A stretch of 64,000 nt of DNA from Clavaria fumosa (Eukaryota > Basidiomycota > Agaricomycetes > Agaricales > Clavariaceae), in assembly GCA_951802425.1 (NCBI GenBank), contig OX637796.1, positions 744,001 through 808,000 of the forward strand. The letters are read 5' to 3'. The position numbers and the translations under genes are program-made. The notes beneath the pieces were generated by a model. That model made no database searches. It had not been told where the DNA came from and saw nothing but the letters and a program-made list of their open reading frames with translations. Positions 21,491 through 33,759 of this stretch are shown here, piece by piece (within the stretch, counting starts at the first letter, position 1; each line of letters starts with the position of its first letter).

Positions 21491-22204
21491 TTGGGAAAAT
21501 GGATATACATCAAAGTGACACTACCAGATCGTAATCCCCAAGCTGAAGTGGCAACAATTCGCTTCGTCGGCAAGCACACCAGGATACCTGTTCCTCGTGT
21601 CTGGTTACATTTTCAGGTGTTCGATGATTACTACATCTTTATGAGTCGCATCCAAGGCATGCCGCTCGAGGATTCCTTTCACCATCTGCCTGTTGAGATG
21701 CTGGAGGTCATATTTTCCCAACTTGGTCAGCATCTCTCCCAACTACGTTCTATCTCCCCCCCCCCACGACCCAATATTTCCTCCATCCTTGGAGGTTCCC
21801 TGCAGTGTTATCGATTACATGACCGTGAACCATCCGGACCATTTAGAGACGCACAGCACCTGAACCTTCAAGTTCGCCATCTCCGCGCGGCTGAATCTTG
21901 TCCCGACTTCGTCACCTCATCCCACATGCGAACTCACCCTCTCGTCTTCACACACAACGACTTATTCCCAAGGAATATTATGGTTGATGGGTGCAAGGTC
22001 ACAGGTATTATTGACCGGGAGAGTGCAGGATGGTTCCCAGCTCATTGGGAGTATTGCAAGTCAGTAAACTGGGGAGCGTGGAAGCCTAGTCATGTGCTAT
22101 GGTCACTATGGGTCCCCACATTCATCCCAGCATTTGCGGAAGAGGCAAAAGCAGACAAATGGCTGCTTGAAACATGGGGTGTACCAACCACGCATGCTTT
22201 ATAG
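21491..22204 (+). CDS. Aminoglycoside-phosphotransferase (APH)-fold kinase-like protein, possibly 5'-incomplete
   Basis: 237 codons ending at 22204. The early segment EVATIRFVGKHTRIPVPRVW matches the beta-strand and alpha-C region of fungal APH-family proteins. The catalytic loop reads HNDLFPRNIMVDG (H-N-D with a downstream N) and the metal-binding segment GIIDRESAGW, where many relatives have IIDWE. Both catalytic Asp residues are therefore present. The usual N-terminal ATP-binding hairpin is not seen in this frame, so a 5' exon is missing or lost. Proteins of this fold phosphorylate small molecules; the substrate in fungi is mostly unknown. The gene sits just downstream of the Gypsy element. 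Confidence 0.65.
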   Translation: MGKWIYIKVTLPDRNPQAEVATIRFVGKHTRIPVPRVWLHFQVFDDYYIFMSRIQGMPLEDSFHHLPVEMLEVIFSQLGQHLSQLRSISPPPRPNISSILGGSLQCYRLHDREPSGPFRDAQHLNLQVRHLRAAESCPDFVTSSHMRTHPLVFTHNDLFPRNIMVDGCKVTGIIDRESAGWFPAHWEYCKSVNWGAWKPSHVLWSLWVPTFIPAFAEEAKADKWLLETWGVPTTHAL

Positions 22205-24155
22205 ATCTTTTACTTGCCATTTTGTGTTTCCAGGTATCCCTCGTTTGTCAGGAAACATCAAGTTATCTTAACTAACCTTGGCTGTCCCCCGCAGGTGACC
22301 AGGGGCAGGGCGTCAAGCTGCGGCGCTCGACGCGACGTAGAACAGGGGTTGATGGATGGTCATCCCACAGCACGTCCCGCGTAACAATGGGTTAACGTGC
22401 CCGATACTCCTGTCAATGACTTGACGGCTAAAATCGTCTCGCAGGCACCAGTGAAAGTTGCGGAAGAGCAGAGGCCAACTGGTTGTTGCAGGGGATTCCT
22501 GTCCTCGCAACTCATTATATTTCAATGTACCTTGTCCTAGTAGAAATGGATGTTCATTCTGTGTATTTTATTTGTGCTCTTAGACATTGTATAGCCCAAA
22601 TCCGGCTCAGCACAGCCTTCAAGCAGTGGCGAGCTGCCTGATCATGCTAGGCTCACGAGTTTGAGGCTTCCGAGATGCCCATGTCAACCGCAGGAAGAAT
22701 CAAAAGGAAAAATGAAAATGACTAGGTCCACGGCCAGCCGCACGTAGGGGTTGATGAGAAGAGGTCATGGATTCGAGAAGAGCGATGGTTTTGGCAACGA
22801 CGCGCGGGCCGCGAGATGTCAACGGGTGGAACGCTTCATTGCAGGAGAGGGGGCAGGATTCGGTCGGAAAGGCCATGAGGCTAGGGCTTGAGAAGAGGGG
22901 CTTTGGTGAAGGTTGGGGAAGGGCGCCTGTCTCTCGACCCACGTCCGTGGAACTGGATCCTGCGATGTATTCTTTTTTTGAGGTTCTAATTTTCTAAAGT
23001 TCGACATTTCGACATTCACAGACAGACACGCAGCGATGGCGGGTTATTGTTCAGTGTGCGAACGCGGCGCTGTACGTCAGTTTACATCACTGTGTGTTGG
23101 CTTGCGGAGTGGCATCACTGAAGCGAAGCCAGCCAACCGACAGAACGCGGAGAAGCTTCCATCCCGGTACCAAAGGCTAAGCGGCAGTTAGGAGAGGCAA
23201 CTATGCGAGGAGTTTTGCCTTTCTGAAGCCAAAGTCAAGCCGCTCCAGTGAGGAGGCAGGCAGGGAAGAGCGGGACCGTGTTTGCCGCGATGCGAGACTT
23301 AAATTCATTTTGATCATCATTTTCAGCGAGCCTCTGCCCCTGCCACCCTAGTAACGCGCGGGGGCGTGTGCCTTCCCCATGGTTTCTGGGGCCGCGGGAG
23401 GAAAATTCGTCTGCGAACGCGCCTCGGAAGTGTTGCGAACCGCGAGCGAAGACAACCGCGGGCTGAAGGAAGGATAACGTGTCTTCGCGCGACGCGCCTT
23501 GGACTAAAGCCGTCGTGCTTGTTAGATCTCCCTCGCCGGAATCATCAAATTGACGGCTTCAGTCATCAGGTCAGGACACTGCTGTTACATTGCTGTAAAA
23601 ACCCAAGTAGGGTCGGTCACCTGTCGGTCGACAGGTGGGGATAGAGTGCAGCCATGTGAGAGCGACGCTTGGGTCATGACACCCCCCCGGTTCAACTGGA
23701 CTTCTCGGAGAAGGAGGAATATGCCATGGATGTGGGCGGGAGACGTCCCGCAACGAGGCGAGGTTGGCAACGCAAATAAGCTGCGGTTTCAAGTTATTGG
23801 TATTATCGTGCTCGTCAACTCGACGCGCAGCTGAACGGAAAAAACTTCTCGTCTCGACACGCGGCGACGACACGGCGTTGTTCAACCATTGCACACCATG
23901 TACACACGGCTACGGTGCGCCATTTCTGCATTGCTGATAGAAGGCTAATGGTCTGCGCAGATATGAATATTATTAGCCTTGCAGGGTTCTGCTAACGTAA
24001 ATGCAGAAAAAAGAAAGAAAACGACAAAGTTACCGTCGGCTCCTCAATGCTCTGACCACCCCACTTATATACCCCCTTGTCGATATCAATCTCGCCATTG
24101 CCATCCCCCCAACACTACTCCGCCTTCTCACACTCTGTCCTATATACCTGATCTC
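22205..24155. other. Intergenic, about 1.95 kb, no supported gene
   Basis: Normal CpG content. Open frames here (for example 23366-23644 and 23571-23894) overlap on both strands and lack recognisable motifs. The last 150 bp (around 24060-24150) are CT-rich and pyrimidine-biased, consistent with the leader of the zinc-finger gene. Confidence 0.5.
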
Positions 24156-26396
24156 ATGGACGACGGACAGTACATCACTCACCCCAACGCCGCCGGGCTC
24201 GTCGCCCCTGCTTCTTATCTCCTACCGCTGAGGCGCGCAAGCCCAGACTACGGCGACCTCCTTGACGACGGCAATGGTGTCCTGAGCCCGAGGTTGGGCA
24301 CAGCGAGAGGACCCTTCGACCGAGCGCGACCACCTCTGCCCCCGCTCGCACTGCTGCCCTTGGCACGCGGCGGCGGCGCCCATGACGAGACGCCCATGCC
24401 GCCACCGCTGCTGCTCCCGCCGCTGCCGCCGTTCCAGTCGTTCCCGCCTCTACTTCCCCCGTTTGGATCGCAAAACGACGGCGGCACGACATACGCGCAG
24501 CACGTACCGAAGTCATCGCAGGCTCCCGACCCCCACGGCGTCCTCTACATCGCGCCGCGCGCCGGCGCGCCGGAAGACGCCACCGGACGACTTATCGGCC
24601 CCACAGGAGGCAACCGCGATCCCAACACTCTAGCTGTCGGTGTCGTTGCTCCGCCGTCCAATCCATCCTTTTGCGGCCAATCAATCAGCGCAGGAGCCCT
24701 GGTAGGTCACGATGCTAGGGCCCCAATGCGTCCCCCCCGCGAGATGGCGACAGACGCCACCCAAGAGTTGTGTCGCTCGGCCCTCCCTCAATTCCACGCC
24801 GTTATGAAGCAACATCAACGACAAGGACACCAGGCGAATGAGTCTTCGCCCCAATCTCAGAGTCATCCATCGTTGCCTGAGCCTGTCCGGGCGGCGCCTA
24901 CCCTGGTCTTGCCCTCGCAACACGAGGAAGCACGGGCCGACGACGACGATTCATATCGCACCCCTACACGGACCCGGGAGAAAAGGCACGGATGCTGGAT
25001 GTGCCACAAAAGCTTTGATCGGCCGAGCACCTTGAGAAAGGTAAATGCGATTCTATCCCATTCCATCACCCCAGTCCCTTCCCTTCCCTTCCCCGGATTC
25101 CCCATACCTTCCTCTCCTTGTTTGATGCACATAGGTTGATGTTATCTCCCCTTCCTCTTAACGGGCTATCGCAGCACCTGCTCGTGCACACCGGTGAAAA
25201 AGGTTTGGCTCATCTTCTTTTCCGTTCTTATACTCCCCGCGCTTGGCCGGGACGCTGCAAGGGACTGTTAACTGATGGCGATTCATTACCCTCTCCGCCC
25301 CCGTTCTCTAGCGTTCGTCTGCAACACCTGTGGCCGCCGCTTCGGCGTCGCGTCGAACCTAAACAGACATGTCCGACGCTGCGTGCTGCGACCGGTCAAC
25401 TCAGGCGTCGTCGTCGCCGCATCCCCTACCCCCGCATCCTCCCCTCCCTTGTCATCTTCGCCGGATAAGGTAGCCATCGTGGATGCACGTTCGTTGTCGG
25501 CTGACCGTCCCATTGAGGCGCGGAGGTCTTCCCCTTCCCCTTCCCCTCCCCGTTCGTCGTCGTCGTCATCGTCGTCATCACTGTCCTCTTCCTCAGAGGA
25601 CGAGGACCGCACGCCCCGCGGCTCTCCCCGTATTGGTGGCGATCATGCCAGTGTGAAAGGTAGTGCGGATGGTCCTCCTCCATCTAGCCCTTCGAGCGGG
25701 GGAGGTAAACGCGCACGTGGGACCTCTGTGTCCTCCACCCCCTCTGCTGCCCCGCGTCCCAGCGCAGTTGCTTCTGCTACGCCTGCGAATCCTCTCGTCG
25801 GTGGACGCTCATACTCGGGCACGACGGATGCGACAGTACAACTGCACGAACGGCGCTCGCCGACGCCGACTCCCCGAACGACGACCGCAACGACCGTATC
25901 AACCGCGTCGCGCACGGATGTGTCTCCCCAGCGGGCCGCCGCCCAGGTGCGGCGTCCGCAACAGCGACGGCAGCAGCAGCAACCGCCGCCGGCACGGCCC
26001 GCGCAAGGCGCGCGAACGACGAAGCGGCGGCGGCGGGCACCGTCGCCGTCGCTGTGGATCCCGCAGTCGCTGCTCGCGTTCGACCTGCACCCGGTCGAGG
26101 CAACGAAGGCGGCGCCGGTGCCCCTGCCGCCGGTGGTGCCGCGCGTGCGGCGCCTGGGGGGTTGCTGTGCGTACTTTGGCGGTGGTGGTGGGGGCAGGGA
26201 GGAAGAGTGTTGTTTTGAGGAGCAGGAGGAGGGGGAGGAGGAGGAGGAGGAGCGGAATTCGTGGGACCTGTTTGGGCGGCGGCCGTACCATCCTGAGGGG
26301 TGGCGTGGGGTGCTGCCGGGCCCGGCGGTCGTCGGGGGTGTGGGTGTGGGTGTGGGTGCGGGTGCGGTGCCGGTTGGAAGGCTGGTCCGATGGTGA
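24156..26396 (+). CDS. C2H2 zinc-finger transcription factor with a 28-nt micro-exon
   Basis: Three predicted exons: 24156-25040, 25175-25202 and 25312-26396, about 665 aa, with phases agreeing. The N-terminal 280 residues are Pro/Ala-rich. Finger 1 begins CWMCHKSFDRPSTLRK at the end of exon 1, is completed by the micro-exon HLLVHTGEK, and finger 2 (CNTCGRRFGVASNLNRHVRRC) opens exon 3. The second finger ends in Cys where His is usual (C2HC form), as seen in many fungal pairs. The C-terminal 340 residues are Ser/Arg/Gly-rich with poly-Gln, poly-Gly and an acidic Glu block, then GRRPYHPEGW. A nuclear DNA-binding regulator with unknown targets. A decayed copy of its 3' half is at 7190-8155. Confidence 0.88.
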
Positions 26397-27308
26397 ATGT
26401 GGGCAGTGTCGTTGTGGTGGAGTTCAGATTATTGGGTGGGCTTTTTCCCTCTGTTGTTTCCTTTTTTTTTTTGCTGGTCTTTCAACCCTCTGTCTCGCTC
26501 TAACTGCTTTCTAGGTGCTTCATTGCTCAGTTGGCCTTTTCTTAGTTGTCCCTGAATAACGTTTGTATTTCTCATAAAAATTGCGTTGTGGAGACTCGGT
26601 TGCTCAGACGGAAAGTCATCCTAGTTTGCAACCCTGCGTTTGAGAATGGTCGCATGGTCTCGAATACCAAACACTTTGAGTCATCATAAATCCGACGTGA
26701 GTGACGAAATCCAAGTCTCTAATTGCGTTGCGTAGGATTCGTGAAGACTTCTACTCCAACATCGCCATGGAGAGACTGGTGCCTCGCTCTGACCCCTTGG
26801 CCTGGCCCACACACTGGGAGAAACAACCATAAGGGTATACCGGAACGCCTTGAAGCACGTTCTGATGAACTAATTCACCGTGATCAACCCACGTTTCCTC
26901 TCCATTCTGGGAGAGCGCGATTTTCGCCTTTGAGTCGCTTAGTCGCAGCAGGGGGTTCCCAAGTGCGGTCTAAGTTCGGTGTTGGGGTAGCTTGGGTGGT
27001 CTGCTGGAAGGGCTGGGACGACGTTTGATCATGCGTGACAGGGCTGAAGCGCATCGTGGGTTGCTTCCGCCATATCGTCTCAGTTACCGGCGATCACTCA
27101 ACTCCTTTGTAGTTAAAGGGGGGGGAGGAGGGAAGGAGATATCCATGATATCGCATCGCATTGCGACTAACAGGGGTGAAAAAGAAAGAAGAGGGATGTA
27201 TTTTGCCAAGCGTATAGAATGTGCGACATGGGGCGATGCTCGCAGGGGGGGTGTACAGGAGGAGCGGAAGAAGTGCGGGGAAAACCGTATGTGGGGGAGG
27301 AGTTGTGA
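26397..27308. other. Intergenic between convergent genes, no supported feature
   Basis: The 3' regions of the zinc-finger and eL19 genes face each other here. A T-rich run at 26461-26475 may belong to the zinc-finger 3' UTR. I see no RNA gene, although 26900-27030 is locally GC-rich. Confidence 0.4.
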
Positions 27309-28017
27309 TCACTCTGGTCTGGCTGGTGGGCCGGCCGTTGTTGCGCCGACTGCGAGCCGCTTCTCTTGGATGCGGGCGAGACGGCGCTCGCGCGCGGCCT
27401 GGAGGAGGGAAGATGGGAATGGGCCATTTGTAGGATGAGGAAGGGGGCCAGACGCACCTTGTTCTTGATGCGGCGCGCTTCCATCTGGTCTGAGATGACC
27501 TTGGTGCGGGCCTTCTCCGCCTTGGCTTTGTGGATGAACTCCATGAGCACGCGCTTGTTCTTGAAGACGTTGCCCTTGGACTTTTGGTAGAGCGAGTGGT
27601 ATCTGTTGGAATTAGTACTCGGGGAGAAAAAAAAAAGGAGAGGAATGATGAGAAGACGCACAGGTGCTTGTCGATCTTGCCCGCCTCTCTGTACTTCCTC
27701 AGCAGCCGTCGGAGCACGCGCTGGCGACGCATCCAGAGGACCTTACTGGGCATGCGCGCCTCGGCGGTACCTTTACGTTTCCCGGGGCCGGTATGGCGGC
27801 CTTTACGCTTCGCGGCGAGGAGGGCGCGCGTGCGCGCCCGCGAGTGCATGACGGTGGGCTTGATGATGACGTCGCCGTCGCTGATGAGCTTGCGGACGTG
27901 GGCGCGGGAGTTGGCGTGCCCGATCTCGGCCTGCTCGGCGGGGTTGAGCCAGATCTTGCGTTTGCCGACGCCTGCGACGGCGGCGGCGATGCGTTTCTGG
28001 ATGCGGAGGTTGGCCAT
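27309..28017 (-). CDS. RPL19: 60S ribosomal protein eL19
   Basis: Exons on the minus strand: 28017-27662, 27602-27458 and 27398-27309, giving 196 aa, the usual eL19 length. Exon 1 encodes [20 protein letters not shown] through the conserved [20 protein letters not shown] and [20 protein letters not shown]. Exon 2 gives [20 protein letters not shown], and exon 3 the basic tail [14 protein letters not shown]. Introns are 59 nt (branch GTACTAAT) and 59 nt. An in-frame ATG four codons upstream (MQAK) is possible; I chose the later one because family members start M-x-N-L-R. It is a core protein of the large subunit near the exit tunnel. Confidence 0.97.
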
Positions 28018-29099
28018 CTTGGCTTGCATGGGGCAGGCGGGCAGGCGTTGCGGTGAGGTTGACTGGATGTTTTTGCAGGATGGGCGTCTTTGGGTTACGT
28101 AATATCAGCCACAGGTTTAGAGCTGTACAGTTTTTGCGGGGTGAGACGAATTGGAGCGCTTTGCTTGGTGTTTGTTGTAAAGGCGCAGCATATCCACGCT
28201 ACCCCCATTAGAATGGCTCACATGGTGGGAGTAACAATGACTACAGTACGTGGTCCTCTAACCAGGGGGGTTATATTTTTTTTTCTGTGAGTTTGTGTGC
28301 AATGGGGTTTGGTCGACTTGGAGAAGATGAGGCTAACTGTGTAATGTCCCATTTTATTATTATTATTATCGGCCGACCATCAGAATGTTCCGAATGGGAA
28401 TCACCCAACCCGGCCACCGGACCACGCGGATTCCGTCGTAGACTGGATATGGTTTCGGTCGATAATTCTTAATCTAGAGGGTTAGAGAGATCTATCGGAT
28501 TAGAATACGCGTTCTGAAATGAAATGAAAATGAAGTCGTGGTCGAAATGAAGTCGTGGTGGAGTGGATCCTTCAAAGATGACGATGAGCTACGATACTAT
28601 AGACTGCTGTACTATAGTACTATACTACGACTATACTGTACTACTACTACGAATTGAAACTTGTTTCAATGATAACAAATAAACCATAACTTTAAACCAA
28701 ATACTATCAAATACTCCCTCTCACACCATCGACACCACCCCTTTCCTCTCTCTCTCCACTCCAACTCACTCACACACCATCTCAATCCTATATAATAAAC
28801 ACACACATACACACACTCTGCCCTTTAACTTCCCCTTTCAACGCTCGAGGGCTACTCCGACAGGGCCTTCCCCTGCTCGCGACCTCTTCCCCCTCTACTC
28901 TCTTCCGCTCTCCTTTCCCCCACTTCCACCCCCACCCCCGCCCATAATGTCCGTCCACTGAAACTTCCATCCCGCTCTCCACCCCTCCCGCCACACCCCC
29001 CTCAACCCGAACCCGAACCCGCATCTTCCACATCCTCCACCTCCGCTCACGCTCACGCATACACACACGCAACGATTCGAAATCATTCCAAATTCATCC
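28018..29099. other. Divergent promoter region between eL19 and the HAL-type kinase
   Basis: About 1.1 kb. TATATAATAA at 28789-28798 lies about 300 bp before the kinase ATG and is followed by CT-rich and CACACA-rich leader sequence. A small direct repeat of GAAATGAAGTCGTGGT lies near 28530-28560. No gene seen. Confidence 0.45.
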
Positions 29100-30663
29100 A
29101 TGGTTTCCGCAGACTCGCTAGACGCCGAGCCAGACTCGTCTCCCGATAAACCCGATATATCAAACGATTCCACCCCCTCTTCCCCTTCAGAGTATCATGG
29201 CAGCGAGTCCACAGGCCCTCCTACCAGACCTCCCAGCGCTACCTCCAGTCGAGCTCATAGCATGAGCGAATCCAAGCCTCCCGTGGTACAACCACCGGCT
29301 CTACCCAACAACAATAAACCTCTGGTCAAAGCATCCCCCCCAGATCCGCCCCGTCCCGCCAAGGTCCCTTCCCTAGGAGACGGCGATAAACACAAGTTCA
29401 CCCTAAAGGACTTGCTCAACTCGGGCCCCAAGTTAAACAGGAGATCATCTGCCAGGTCAAATGGGAGTAGCAGGAAAAGTACCTCGGATGGCGAGCGCGA
29501 GTCCACTGCCGGTGACAGCGTGGCAAGTCTCTCGAAATATGGCGTGTGCAAGAAAGTCGCTATCGGAAAGGGTGCCACCTCCATCGTCCGTCTGGCTTAT
29601 AAGTGGGACCGAAGCGAAGAGAAACTTTACGCCGTCAAGGTTGGTTTCTTTGTTTTTAATCACCAGAAACTTAAGATAATCTGACGTGGACACCTCACAG
29701 GAGTTCCGCAAGAGGCGAAAGAACGAGTCGGAAAAGGAATACGTCAAGAAGCTCACTGCCGAGTTTTGCATATCCTCTGCCTTGCACCACATCAACATTG
29801 TCGAAACCGTGGACCTCGTCCAAGACGAACATTTGCGTTGGTGCGAAATAATGGAGTTCTGCCCAGGCGGAGATCTCTACGCCGCGATCAAAAGAGGCAG
29901 CATGTCCCAGTCCGAAATCGAATGTTGTTTCAAACAAATCGTCAGCGGCCTCTCGTATCTGCATAGCCAGGGCGTGGCCCATCGAGATCTCAAACCGGAG
30001 AATCTTTACTTTGATTCCAAGGGTCATCTGAAAGTCTGTCTCCCCATCCATTATGTTCCTTGTATGTTATATTGACGGATCGCCCAGATCGGTGACTACG
30101 GTGCATCCACCGTTTATCGTCTGCCCTGGGAGAGCACGACACACTTGTCCACTGGCCTCTGCGGAAGCGAGCCTTACATTGCGCCAGAACAGTTTCTCGG
30201 CAAACGTAAGCCAGCTTCGCCTTCTCCGCGGCCGTGCCCCTAATAGTTTGTTGTGCCGTTGCATCCGTTCTGCGTTGCAGCGTACGACGCGCGGCTCGTC
30301 GACATCTGGGCGTGCGGGATCATCTTCTACTGCCTGCATTTCCAGGAGCTGCCCTGGCGCGTCGCGCAGCTCAGCGATCAGCTGTACGCAGCGTACGCAT
30401 CGGCATGTGCGTCCCCACAAACGACGCAGTCTTCGTGCCCGCCGACGGTCAGTCACCTGTCGCCGCGCGCGTGCCGGCCGCTGATCCGGCGGATGCTGGA
30501 GCCGGACCCGAAACTGCGCAGCGCGGTGGAGGACGTGCTGACGCATGAGTGGGTGAAGGGGATAGAGGTGTGCCATGCCGTGCCGAAGCCGAGCCATGTG
30601 CATGTCCATGCGAACGCGCTGGCGCGGACTCAGTTGCAGGGGATGGGAATGGGGGACAGATGA
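29100..30663 (+). CDS. HAL-type Ser/Thr protein kinase (Hal4/Sat4-Hal5 family)
   Basis: Exons 29100-29639, 29701-30033, 30088-30205 and 30281-30663, about 457 aa, with introns of 61, 54 and 75 nt and consistent phases. A Ser/Pro-rich N-terminus precedes KFTLKDLLNSGPKLNRRSSA, then the kinase: glycine loop GKGATSIVRLAYKWD, lysine in YAVKEFRKRRKNESE, catalytic loop VAHRDLKPENLYF, metal site IGDYG (where most kinases have DFG), CGSEPYIAPE, and a C-lobe with SACASPQTTQSSCPPT and LIRRMLEPDP typical of the HAL group. In yeasts these kinases stabilise plasma-membrane transporters and govern K+/Na+ tolerance. The role here is inferred from family membership. Confidence 0.92.
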
Positions 30664-31030
30664 AGATGGAAATCCCCTTCGTTGAAATCGTTGGCGTCTT
30701 TTTTTCTTTTCCTCTTCTTTTCTTTCGCTCGTCTGCCCGCTGTATCCGTTTCACGTTTCCTCTTCTTTCTCTCTTTCCCTCTTTCCCTCTCCTACTGTGC
30801 CTTGTCGAGTATCTATACCGAGGGACTTTTTTTCTATCGCCTGCCTGTAACGCGCTGCTTCCAGAGGGTCTTTTTCTTATCTTAAATGAATTCAAGCAAT
30901 TCCAAATTCATTTCCAAGCTTCGCGGGTAGCTAGTGGCACGTGCGCGGATAGATCATGTGATGCTATGAACCAAGAATCACGTGGATCACTTCCAGAATT
31001 GGAAGTGATCTCTTGCTCGAATTGACAACC

Positions 31031-31632
31031 ATGGCCTCGAGCAACCTTTCCATTTCGCTTTACCAAAGCCTACTACCCAAGATTGCCGTTATTCTAGAGA
31101 TAACACAGAGCCAGCAGGGTGCGTCTACGCCTCAGACAAGACAGGCGCTGCTCCAGGCTGTGAGTCGGGGAGAGGTAGACCCGGAGAGGACTACAACGAT
31201 TTAACCCCCTTACAACAGGTGAACGACTTTAAAAGCGCCCTGACGCTCGCTAGGGAACAGGCGTTGGCCCTGCCGGGCGGCGAGCTCCTGATCGAAGACC
31301 AGGATGCTGTGATCGGGATGCTGGAGACCCTCAGGGATCGCAAACGGTTCGGACCCTTGTTCTTCTCTTGTCCTTGTTCTCTTTTGGTCTTTTCTCTCTC
31401 TCTCTCTGTTGGGGATCTGTTTTTGCTGATTGCTGTGGGTAGACGGCGCTTGGCGCAGTTTGCGTCGCGCGCGCTTGTGTCCTCGGAAGCACCTCCAGTA
31501 GCAGCGCCAGTGGCAGTGGGTGCGGCGGCTGTCACGGCGACGACGAGGGCGGACGTCAAGATTGAGAATGGCGCGAGGGCGAGGGCGGACGAGATCGACT
31601 CTGTGGCATCCACGCCGTACGCGCAGGACTGA
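31031..31632 (+). CDS. MED9: Probable Mediator complex subunit 9
   Basis: Exons 31031-31159, 31219-31346 and 31443-31632, 148 aa; introns of 59 and 96 nt. The sequence SLLPKIAVILEITQSQQG, then QALLQAVNDFKSALTLARE, then ALPGGELLIEDQDAVIGMLE and LRDRKR follows the helical pattern of the Med9/Cse2 family, including the glycine-hydrophobic-x-x-x-E-Q motif before the last helix. The C-terminal 50 residues are Ala/Val-rich and probably disordered. Med9 belongs to the middle module of Mediator, linking activators to RNA polymerase II. The call rests on pattern recognition without an alignment. Confidence 0.6.
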
Positions 31633-31954
31633 AGGGTCTCTTTCTATGCCCGGCGCTCCTTCCTCCTGTGGTCCTCCTGGTTGATGAGCACGTGCCACCG
31701 ACGTTATGATCGGGTCTGAGGGAGGTAGGGCTAGAATGTCTGTTTGTCTTACCCCGCGTGCTGGAAGTCAGCCTAGCGTATCGCTCCTCACCTTCTCTTT
31801 CCTACTCGCCTCGACGGCGGCTCCTCTGTGTCACTCTTGCTTTCTTTTTCTCTCTCTATCACTGCAGCCGGTCCTGCTCTCAGATCTCCCTCTCGATCTT
31901 TTCTCCCGTTTTGGTTTCCCTCCTCTCTCTCCCACACACACAAAAAGAAAAAAA

Positions 31955-33759
31955 ATGCGACCGCGCAGCGCGCTGTCACCCTCCCACCTGCCGCTGCTCC
32001 TGCTCTCCGCCGCGCTGCTCGAGCAGGCGGCGTGCGACGACGGCAGCGGCAGCGGCGGCCCCGACGCCCTCAACGTCACCTGGATCAGCCCCGCGGCGGG
32101 CGACGTCTTCGGCCCCGGGGACGACATCGTCGGGCGGTGGACCGCCCCGCGGCGCGTCGAGTCCCCCGCGTTCGAGCTGTGCATGCTGCGCCCTGCGAAC
32201 GGCACCGCGCTGGAGACGCGGGACACGGATGCGGATGAGGATGCGAACGAGGATAAGGATAAAGGTAAGGATAAGGATAAGGATAAGGATAAGGATGCGT
32301 CGCCCGCGGGGGAATGTGGGGCGGCGGTTTGGCCGGCTGTGCACCAGGAGTCGGGCCAGTATTATTTCACCCTGTGCGTTTGTGCTCTCTCTCTCTCCCC
32401 TATCTCGTTTTTTTTTTGGCTTACAAACAAACTCTTGTGGGGGCTTCTCTCTCTTCTCCGGGTTAGGGCTGTGCCAGACGTGATGGCGGCAGCGACGTTC
32501 TACCTCCGGATGCGGGACGACTTTGGCCGGGTCGTGACGTCGCCCCGGTTCTCGCTTTCTCGTGAGCAACCTCTTCCTTTTTCGTGTCGGTGGGGAGTGA
32601 CCACCACTCAACGCCTTTTTTTTTACAAGCCAACGCATCGGCGGCAACGAACAACATCGAGCCGTCCCTCCAAGGCCTCCCCACGCGCAACACGACCACC
32701 CTCGCGAGCGCCAACACCACCACGTCCTCCACGGGCGCCAACACCACCGCCCCGGGCGGCGCGCCTGCGACGGCGCCGACGCCCTACGTGGCCGTGGTGC
32801 GCACGCCGCCGCCGACCGCCGCGATCGCGGTCCCGCTGTCGTTCGTGGGCGCGATCCTCCTCGCCGCGTGCGCCGTCGCGGTGCACAGCCACCGCCAGCT
32901 TGGGAAGGAGCGCGCGCAGGACGCCGCGGGGCGGTATGGTGGTGGTGGTGGTGGTGGTGGTGGTGGTGGTGGTGATGGTAGTAGCGAGCGGCTGTCGCGC
33001 GGGCCGACGCGTGCCAGCGGTGGTAGCGGTAGCGGTAGCAGCTGCAGCCGCGCCGCTGCTGCGTCGGCTGCGGTGCTTGGAGGCCGCGACGGCGATGTGG
33101 AAAAGGCGCTGTACCTGTTATCGAGGGGCGACTTTTCGGCGGGCTATGCTCCGCCAAGCGGGCAGTGGAGGACTGGAGCCGCTGCTGCTCCTCTGCCGCG
33201 GCAGACCACGCGGCAGGCCTTCAATTCGCTGCGGTCGAGCGAGCAGGTGCGGTACGAACGGGGGCGGGAGCGGGAGCGCGGACGGCAGGAAGAGCACCGC
33301 CGGGGCGGCGACGACGACGATGATATGCATGATCGGCGCACGGGCGGGCGACGTCGGTCTGTTATGGAGTCCTTCCGGTCGCTGCGCTCGACGACCCGCG
33401 ACCGCCGCCGACACCGCCCGCCGGTCAGCGCGCGCCCGTCCAACGCGTCGTGCTTGGGCGGCGAGGAGGAGGGGGAGGACGACGACGACGACGCGACGCT
33501 GATCCAGTCCGTGATTGCGGAGTACTCGAGGCTGCCGGACACGAAGCGCGTGGCGTCGGCGTCGGCAGGGGGGCGCGGGCGGCGGCTGCCGACCCCGCCG
33601 GCGCTCTTGGCTGCGCCGCAGAGGCTGCATGTGCGGAACGAGGCGTGCGTGTACGACGACGTGCCGTTGAGCCCGCCCGTGCCCTTGGAGCTGGGCGGTC
33701 GGGTACACGTGGGTGGGGACGTCTATGATGCTGTTTATCGCGCGGTTAGGGGAAGATGA
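31955..33759 (+). CDS. Secreted-type single-pass membrane protein with a Kre9/Knh-like N-terminal segment
   Basis: Exons 31955-32373, 32467-32561 and 32630-33759, about 547 aa, phases consistent. A signal peptide (LPLLLLSAALLEQAACD) leads to VTWISPAAGDVFGPGDDIVG, resembling the ISP-x-x-GD-x-hydrophobic-x-x-G-x-x-hydrophobic-x-W start of Kre9/Knh-type cell-wall domains. An Asp-Lys repeat encoded by a GATAAG hexamer array follows. Exon 3 has a Ser/Thr/Asn stalk, one membrane helix (AIAVPLSFVGAILLAACAVA), then a long basic, Arg-rich cytoplasmic tail with a 12-residue poly-Gly run, an Asp/Glu block and a C-terminal CVYDDVPLSPPVP. It could be a wall-sensing or adhesion protein. The ACAAG acceptor before exon 3 is the weakest point of the model. 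Confidence 0.7.

Noticed and set aside
26880..27030. 5S-rRNA-like or structured RNA downstream of the zinc-finger gene
   Set aside because: GGTG-rich text superficially recalls a 5S 3' end, but the 5' half and internal control region are absent.
31976..33157. 393-codon minus-strand ORF
   Set aside because: A shadow of the membrane-protein gene; its His run is the antisense of the poly-Gly codons.
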